Below, piece by piece: positions 59,305-64,000 of a stretch of 64,000 nucleotides of DNA. The notes under the pieces were generated by a model. It was not told the origin of the DNA. It searched no databases and worked only from the letters and a program-made list of their open reading frames with translations. The DNA is from Streptomyces tanashiensis (lineage in GTDB: Bacteria > Actinomycetota > Actinomycetes > Streptomycetales > Streptomycetaceae), in assembly GCF_014648895.1 (NCBI RefSeq), contig NZ_BMRZ01000006.1:1-64000 (forward strand). Direction: 5' to 3'. The stretch's first letter is position 1. Each line of letters opens with the position of its first letter. A program made the position numbers and the translations under genes.

Positions 59305-61347
59305 TCATCGGGCGGCTCCCGGAGGGACGGCGTCCGCCGCGCCGGGCAGGCGCGGTCCGCTGACGGCGACCGGCGGGGCGCTGCCGGTCAGGGACGGGGC
59401 GTAGGGGGGCGACGGCACGGCCGGGGCCGGTCCCGTCGTCGCCCGGTCGAAGGCCCCGGCACCGCCGACGAGGGGCAGCCTCGCCCAGGTGCGGGAGAGG
59501 TCGAGGATGACGGTCGGGGTGGTCGACGGAGGGTCGAGGAGGTCCTTGTCGGTGCCGCCGACGATCAGGGCGAGCCGGTGACCGGCCGGGACGACGTGGT
59601 CGGTCGCGGCGAGGTCGAGGGTGAGGGTGTACGCCCTTCCGGGGGTCAGCGGGCGCTCCTCGCGCGGGTCGGCCCAGGTGCCGAGGTCGGCCCAGCCCCG
59701 GCTGACGACCGTGGACGCGACGTCGGTGGTCCGGGCGGCCGTCTCCCTGAAGCAGGCGCTGTCGCCCGGGGTGCTCGCGCCCCAGCAGGTGCGGTCGGTG
59801 AGCGTGGTGATGCCCTCGCCGGTCGCGGCGTAGTCCCGGATCGTGTCGGGCCCGAGGTCGACGAGGACGGCGGAGAGGTGCGCGGTGGAGGTGGTGGGGG
59901 TCGCGGTGACGGTCACCTTCGAGGAGCCGGAGATCCGCAGGTCCCGGGAGAGCGGCCGGGTGACGAACCCGGCCTTCTCGGGGGTCGGGGCGTCGATCCG
60001 CGCGGCCCAGTCCAGCTCGCCCAGGCCCGGGTCGTCGGTGAAGACCGCGGTGGAGCCGGGAGCGGCGGGCGCACGGCCGAGGACGCCCGGACCGGAGACG
60101 GCACCGGGGGCGGGGCGCAGGGTCGTGGTCGCGGTGGCGCGCGGCGGCCACTGCCGGTCGGTCGTCCAGACGTCCGGGGCGCGCTCGATGTCGGCGACGG
60201 GCTCGCGGTCGATGCCGTTGTCGTAGCCGAGGAGGTAGTGGTCGAACCAGCGGTGCAGGGTGCGGACCCAGTCGGCGCGCCGGAAGTCGAAGGGGTCGAC
60301 GTGGCCGGTCTGGGAGAGCCAGATCTTCCGCTCGACGCCGTGGGAGGCGAGCGCGTCCCACCAGCGGCCGAACTGGCCGGCGCGGACGTTGAGGTCCTGC
60401 TGCCCGTGGACGACGAAGACGCTGGCCCTGACCTTGCCGGCGTCCTTCACGTGGTCGCGCTCGGTCCAGGCCGGGGTCCAGTCGCCGCTGTAGGGGGTGC
60501 CTGCGGTGATCCGGTCCTGGACGGCGCCGCAGCGGCCCTGTGCCTCGGGGCTGTTCACGTACTCGGAGAGCCAGCTGGGGTTGGCGTTGTAGAGCGGTGC
60601 CCCCTGCGAGTGGAAGTAGTCGTACCAGGAGGAGATGGCCCCGATCGGAACGATCGTTTTCAGCCCTTCCACGCCGGTGGCGGCGACGCCGTTGGCGATG
60701 GTGCCGTCCCAGCTCTTGCCGATCATGCCGACGTTCCCGGTGCTCCAGGCGGTGGCGCGGGCCGGCGTCCCTCCGGTGCGGGAGGTGTAGCCGCGGGCGC
60801 GGCCGTTCAGCCAGTCGACGACGGCCCTGGCCGACCGGACGTCGGAGCGCCCGCCGACGTCGTCGCAGCCGTCGGAGCGGTTGGTGCCGGCGAGGTCGAC
60901 GGCGACGAAGGCGTAGCCGCGCGGGACGAAGTAGTTGTCGTAGAAGAGCGGGAGCTGGACGGGGTTCCCGTCGGCGTCGTAGGTCTTCTTCTGGCCCTCG
61001 TTGCCCCGTCCGCAGCAGGCGTAGTAGGGGCTGGCGTCCATGATGACCGGGATCTTCCGGCCGGCCGCCGCGGGCTCGCGGGGGCGCACGATGTCGACGG
61101 CGACCCGGTCGGCGCGTCCGTCGCCGTCGCCGTCGAGGCCGGTGTCGACCCAGACGGACTCGCGGACGGCGTCGGCGTACGAGTGGACCGGCCGGGACTC
61201 GCGCACGAAGGACGCCGCGGGCGCGGTGGGCTCCGGCCGTGCCCCGGCGGGCGTCACCAGGGTCGCGAACAGGGCGGCCGTGGCCGCGGACACGAGGGTT
61301 CCGTACGTCAGTCGGGCTCCGCGGGTTCTCCGCTTTCGCATCGGCAT
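59305..61347 (-). CDS. Secreted Xaa-Pro dipeptidyl-peptidase/CocE-like hydrolase
   Basis: 680 residues from ATG 61347. The signal peptide is RRTRGARLTYGTLVSAATAA and onward to TPAGA. GMIGKSWDGT holds the nucleophilic serine, QQDLNVRAGQ the aspartate region and SQTGHVDP the histidine of the S15/CocE alpha/beta hydrolase. A C-terminal jellyroll (RPLSRDLRISGSSKVTVTAT) completes the family. It is a prolyl dipeptidase or ester hydrolase, secreted. The start could be two codons further in (ATG 61341); no strong ribosome binding site decides. Confidence 0.93.
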   Translation of the reverse strand: MPMRKRRTRGARLTYGTLVSAATAALFATLVTPAGARPEPTAPAASFVRESRPVHSYADAVRESVWVDTGLDGDGDGRADRVAVDIVRPREPAAAGRKIPVIMDASPYYACCGRGNEGQKKTYDADGNPVQLPLFYDNYFVPRGYAFVAVDLAGTNRSDGCDDVGGRSDVRSARAVVDWLNGRARGYTSRTGGTPARATAWSTGNVGMIGKSWDGTIANGVAATGVEGLKTIVPIGAISSWYDYFHSQGAPLYNANPSWLSEYVNSPEAQGRCGAVQDRITAGTPYSGDWTPAWTERDHVKDAGKVRASVFVVHGQQDLNVRAGQFGRWWDALASHGVERKIWLSQTGHVDPFDFRRADWVRTLHRWFDHYLLGYDNGIDREPVADIERAPDVWTTDRQWPPRATATTTLRPAPGAVSGPGVLGRAPAAPGSTAVFTDDPGLGELDWAARIDAPTPEKAGFVTRPLSRDLRISGSSKVTVTATPTTSTAHLSAVLVDLGPDTIRDYAATGEGITTLTDRTCWGASTPGDSACFRETAARTTDVASTVVSRGWADLGTWADPREERPLTPGRAYTLTLDLAATDHVVPAGHRLALIVGGTDKDLLDPPSTTPTVILDLSRTWARLPLVGGAGAFDRATTGPAPAVPSPPYAPSLTGSAPPVAVSGPRLPGAADAVPPGAAR

Positions 61348-61572
61348 GCGCCGGAACGTACCCCGGTCAACTCCCGGGCAAAAGAGTGCCGGAGGGAATC
61401 GGACGGGATTCAGGGGCATTCCGGTGACGGACGGGTTCATGTCGGCCGAATGGCGATCGTGTGACGGGGCGTCCTCTGGACGTGACGGTGCGTCGGGGGG
61501 CTGAATAAGGTCCGAACTAAGGACCGACGACCACCCGCGCGTCTTACGTTTCTTATGACTTGGGGAGCACCT

Positions 61573-63123
61573 GTGCACCGCAGAATCATCGTTCCGAGCG
61601 CCCTCGCGGCCTCCCTGCTGCTGGCGATCCCGGCATCGGCGGCCGACTTCACGCCTGGCGCCCCGGGCATCGGCGACTCCTACTACCCCGCCAGCGGCAA
61701 CGGCGGCTACGACGTCTCCCACTACGACCTGCGCCTGACGTACCAGCCCGCCACGGACCTCCTGGAGGGCACGGCGACGATCCTCGCCACCGCCAAGCAG
61801 AACCTGTCCCGCTTCAACCTGGACCTCGGTCTGAAGGTCAGTGAGATCCGGGTCAACGGCCGCGTCGCGAAGTTCACCGCCTCGGGCGACCACGAGCTGG
61901 AGGTCACCCCGGCGAGCCCGCTGGCGAGGAACACCCCCCTCACGGTGGTCGTCCGCTACGCGGGCAAGCCCTCCGAGTTCAAGATCGACGGCTGGTCCGC
62001 CTGGGCCCGCACCCCGGACGGCGGCGTCGCCGCGCAGGAGCCGGACTCGGCCGTCTGGTGGTTCCCGTCCAACGACCACCCGCTGGACAAGGCCACCTTC
62101 GACGTGTCGGTCTCGGTGCCGGACGGCACCCAGGCCATCAGCAACGGCGTGCTGCAGTCGCAGTCCTCACGCCTCGGCTGGACCCGCTTCAACTGGCGCT
62201 CCAACAAGCCGCAGGCGACCTATCTGGCGACGCTGGCCGTCGGCAAGTTCGACATCACGACGGACAGGACCGCGAACGGGCTGCCCGTCCTCAACGCGTA
62301 CAGCAAGGACCTCGGCGACAACGCGGGCGCGGCGCGCGCCTCGATCGAGCGCACGACCGAGGTGGCCGAGTGGCTGGAGTCGGTCTTCGGGCCGTACCCC
62401 TTCAACTCCCTCGGCGGCTACGTGCCGAACGTGACCAGCGGTTTCGCCCTGGAGACGCAGACCCGCCCGTTCTACAGCCCGCGGCAGTTCGCCAACGGCG
62501 CGAACGTCTCGGTGGTCGTCCACGAGCTGGCGCACCAGTGGTACGGCGACAGCGTGTCCGTCCGCGACTGGAAGGACATCTGGGTCAACGAGGGCTTCGC
62601 CCGCTACAGCCAGTGGCTGTGGTCGGAGAAGGAGGGCGAGGGCACGGCCCAGGAGCTGGCGGACTACGTGTACGCCACGCGGACGGCCGACGACCCGTTC
62701 TGGACGGTGAAGCCCGGCGACCCGGGCGCCGAGAACCAGTTCCACATCGCCGTCTACGACCGGGGCGCGCTGGCGCTCCAGGCGCTGCGCAACGAGATCG
62801 GCGACGAGGACTTCTTCGCGATCCTGAAGGGCTGGCCGCAGGAGTTCGCCTACGGCAACGCGCGGGTCGCCGACTTCGTGCGGTACGCGGAGCGGGTCTC
62901 CGGCAAGCCGCTGGCCGGGCTCTTCGACACCTGGCTGTACCAGCCGGTGAAGCCTGCCGCTCCGGTGGCGACCGCGGCGGGCCTCTCCGCCCCCGCCGCC
63001 GCGCCGTCGGCCCGCTCGGCCGCGAAGCCGGCGAAGCCGGTGCAGCCGAAGTCGTGGAAGAAGATCGCGGCGACGAACACGATCCACGAGAACGAGGCGC
63101 ACGAGGGCCACGCCGGGCGCTGA
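61573..63123 (+). CDS. Secreted M1 family metallopeptidase
   Basis: 516 residues from GTG 61573 (GGGGAG 5 nt upstream; an in-frame ATG at 61555 is less well placed). RRIIVPSALAASLLLAIPAS is a signal peptide. HELAHQWYGD (His317, Glu318, His321) and NEGFARY (Glu340) are the zinc and catalytic residues of gluzincin aminopeptidases. The C-terminal ERAP-like domain is short, ending in an Ala/Pro/Lys-rich tail. Together with the M14 and S15-like genes it forms an extracellular peptide-utilisation group. Confidence 0.93.
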   Translation: MHRRIIVPSALAASLLLAIPASAADFTPGAPGIGDSYYPASGNGGYDVSHYDLRLTYQPATDLLEGTATILATAKQNLSRFNLDLGLKVSEIRVNGRVAKFTASGDHELEVTPASPLARNTPLTVVVRYAGKPSEFKIDGWSAWARTPDGGVAAQEPDSAVWWFPSNDHPLDKATFDVSVSVPDGTQAISNGVLQSQSSRLGWTRFNWRSNKPQATYLATLAVGKFDITTDRTANGLPVLNAYSKDLGDNAGAARASIERTTEVAEWLESVFGPYPFNSLGGYVPNVTSGFALETQTRPFYSPRQFANGANVSVVVHELAHQWYGDSVSVRDWKDIWVNEGFARYSQWLWSEKEGEGTAQELADYVYATRTADDPFWTVKPGDPGAENQFHIAVYDRGALALQALRNEIGDEDFFAILKGWPQEFAYGNARVADFVRYAERVSGKPLAGLFDTWLYQPVKPAAPVATAAGLSAPAAAPSARSAAKPAKPVQPKSWKKIAATNTIHENEAHEGHAGR

Positions 63124-63154
63124 TCCCGAGCGTCCGGTCCCGCGGGGCCGTCCG

Positions 63155-64000
63155 TCAGCGCTGCGCGCGGCGGGCGGCCTCGCGGGCCTTTCGGGCGAGC
63201 GGCAGATAGCGCAGGCGCTCGGGGAGGACCGGGACCACGGCCCTCACGACCCGGGCGAACCGGCGCAGGGCGCGCTCCTGCGCGTCCGTCCACTCCAGGC
63301 CGATGGCCTCCCGGGCGTCCGGCGGCATCAGGCCGACGGTGAGGAAGGCGCGCGCCCGGAGGAAGGGGCGGCGGAGGACGGGCCAGAGGAGGCGGAGGGC
63401 GAGCCGGAGCGGCAGCGGGCCCCGGTCGGGGGCGGGCAGCGGCAGGTCGGTGTCGAGCAGCTCGCGTACGACGGCGGTGGCCTCGATCTCCTCGGCGAGG
63501 ACCTTCCGGTAGTACGGCCAGAACGCCTCGATCGTCTGCGGCATGTCCCGGTCGTGGATGCCGAGGATCCGGCCGACCTGGAGCCACTCGGCGTACAGCT
63601 GCCGTTCCTGCGCCTCGGTGAGCGGGCGGGCGAGGAGACGGAGCCCGTGCCGGTAGACGGGGAAGCCGGTCGCGTGCACCCAGGAGTAGTAGGCCGGGGT
63701 GAGGGCGTGGTAGCGGCGGCCGTGGGCGTCGGTGCCCTGGATGGTCCGGTGCAGCTCCCGGAGCCGGCGGCCTTCCCTGGCGGCCTCCTCGCCACCGTAG
63801 ATCCACAGCTGGAGCGAGCGCAGCGAGCGCTCGCCGCGGCCCCAGGGGTCGGTGCGGAAGACGGAGTGGTCGTCGACGCCGGCGCCGATCGCCGGATGGG
63901 CGACCTGCAGGGTGAGGGCGGCGGGCAGCATCAGCAGCGCGCGGACGTCTCCCGCGACGCTCCAGAGCACTCCGCCGACGGGCGGCGGCACGGGGTCGTG
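63155..64000 (-). CDS. Oxygenase MpaB (DUF2236) family protein (5' partial)
   Basis: The frame is open to the window end, so the start lies beyond 64000; at least 281 residues are present. GDVRALLMLPAALTLQVAHP, DPWGRGERSLRSLQLW, ALTPAYYSWVHATGFPVYRH and the C-terminal AREAIGLEWTDAQERALRRF match MpaB/DUF2236, a heme-dependent oxygenase-like family. The function of Streptomyces members is unknown. Confidence 0.88.
   Translation of the reverse strand, partial: HDPVPPPVGGVLWSVAGDVRALLMLPAALTLQVAHPAIGAGVDDHSVFRTDPWGRGERSLRSLQLWIYGGEEAAREGRRLRELHRTIQGTDAHGRRYHALTPAYYSWVHATGFPVYRHGLRLLARPLTEAQERQLYAEWLQVGRILGIHDRDMPQTIEAFWPYYRKVLAEEIEATAVVRELLDTDLPLPAPDRGPLPLRLALRLLWPVLRRPFLRARAFLTVGLMPPDAREAIGLEWTDAQERALRRFARVVRAVVPVLPERLRYLPLARKAREAARRAQR

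Noticed and set aside
1..64000. Search by eye for tRNA genes, CRISPR arrays, insertion sequences, attachment sites and defence islands
   Set aside because: No cloverleaf, repeat-spacer pattern, transposase or integrase was recognised; the toxin-immunity pair is the only conflict system seen.

Overview
The window is very GC-rich actinobacterial chromosome, almost certainly Streptomyces. The evidence is the pervasive G/C at third codon positions, frequent GTG starts, 4-nt ATGA/GTGA overlaps inside operons, a c-di-AMP (ydaO-type) leader in front of a LysM/M23 cell-wall enzyme, a Streptomyces-style hopanoid locus, and families such as SCO6745, DUF2690 and DUF5941. Family names come from reading the translations and from memory; no database search was run. 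No tRNA, rRNA, CRISPR array, insertion sequence or prophage was recognised.

Layout. 1-7.5 kb: the 3' part of a giant RHS/YD-repeat polymorphic toxin with a C-terminal His-Me-finger nuclease, followed by an SMI1/KNR4-type immunity gene. 8-12 kb: metabolic genes (MBL-fold hydrolase, Glu/Leu/Phe/Val dehydrogenase, TetR regulator, secreted SIMPL protein). 12.3-19 kb: a five-gene, tightly overlapping operon of STM4015-STM4014-STM4013-STM4012-STM4011 family proteins (leucine-rich-repeat protein, ATP-grasp enzyme, sulfatase-fold hydrolase, two radical SAM enzymes), with a divergent pair of uncharacterised genes. No function is known to me for this set, and it is my main candidate for an undescribed system. 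19-22.3 kb: SGNH hydrolase, riboswitch-controlled LysM/M23 peptidase and tyrosine phosphatase.

22.3-32.9 kb: the hopanoid cluster, read on the minus strand as hpnC-hpnD-hpnE-prenyl synthase-shc-hpnG-hpnH-hpnO, then an XRE-cupin regulator and a small membrane protein. It makes squalene from farnesyl diphosphate through HpnC/D/E, cyclises it to hopene, and adds and processes an adenosyl-derived side chain (HpnH, HpnG, HpnO). The ispG and dxs genes that I recall between hpnH and hpnO in S. coelicolor are absent. 33.1-41 kb: a TetR gene and a seven-gene minus-strand operon (two CDP-alcohol phosphatidyltransferases, nucleotidyltransferase, glycerol-1-phosphate-dehydrogenase-like enzyme, family 2 glycosyltransferase, Wzm/Wzt-type ABC exporter) that looks like synthesis and export of a phosphate-containing cell-surface polymer or glycolipid. 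Its first gene appears to start at a CTG codon.

41-64 kb: CDF metal exporter, a methyltransferase-acetyltransferase fusion preceded by a tiny ORF, isopentenyl-diphosphate isomerase (idi, a plausible supplier for the hopanoid genes), anti-sigma-type ATPase, enoyl-CoA hydratase, a DJ-1/GlxA pair, an SCO6745-family protein, Tex, three tandem DUF2690 secreted proteins with duplicated promoters and terminators, an ABC-F/ComB operon, an amino-acid oxidase, and a run of secreted peptidases (M14, S15-like, M1). The window ends inside an MpaB-type oxygenase gene.
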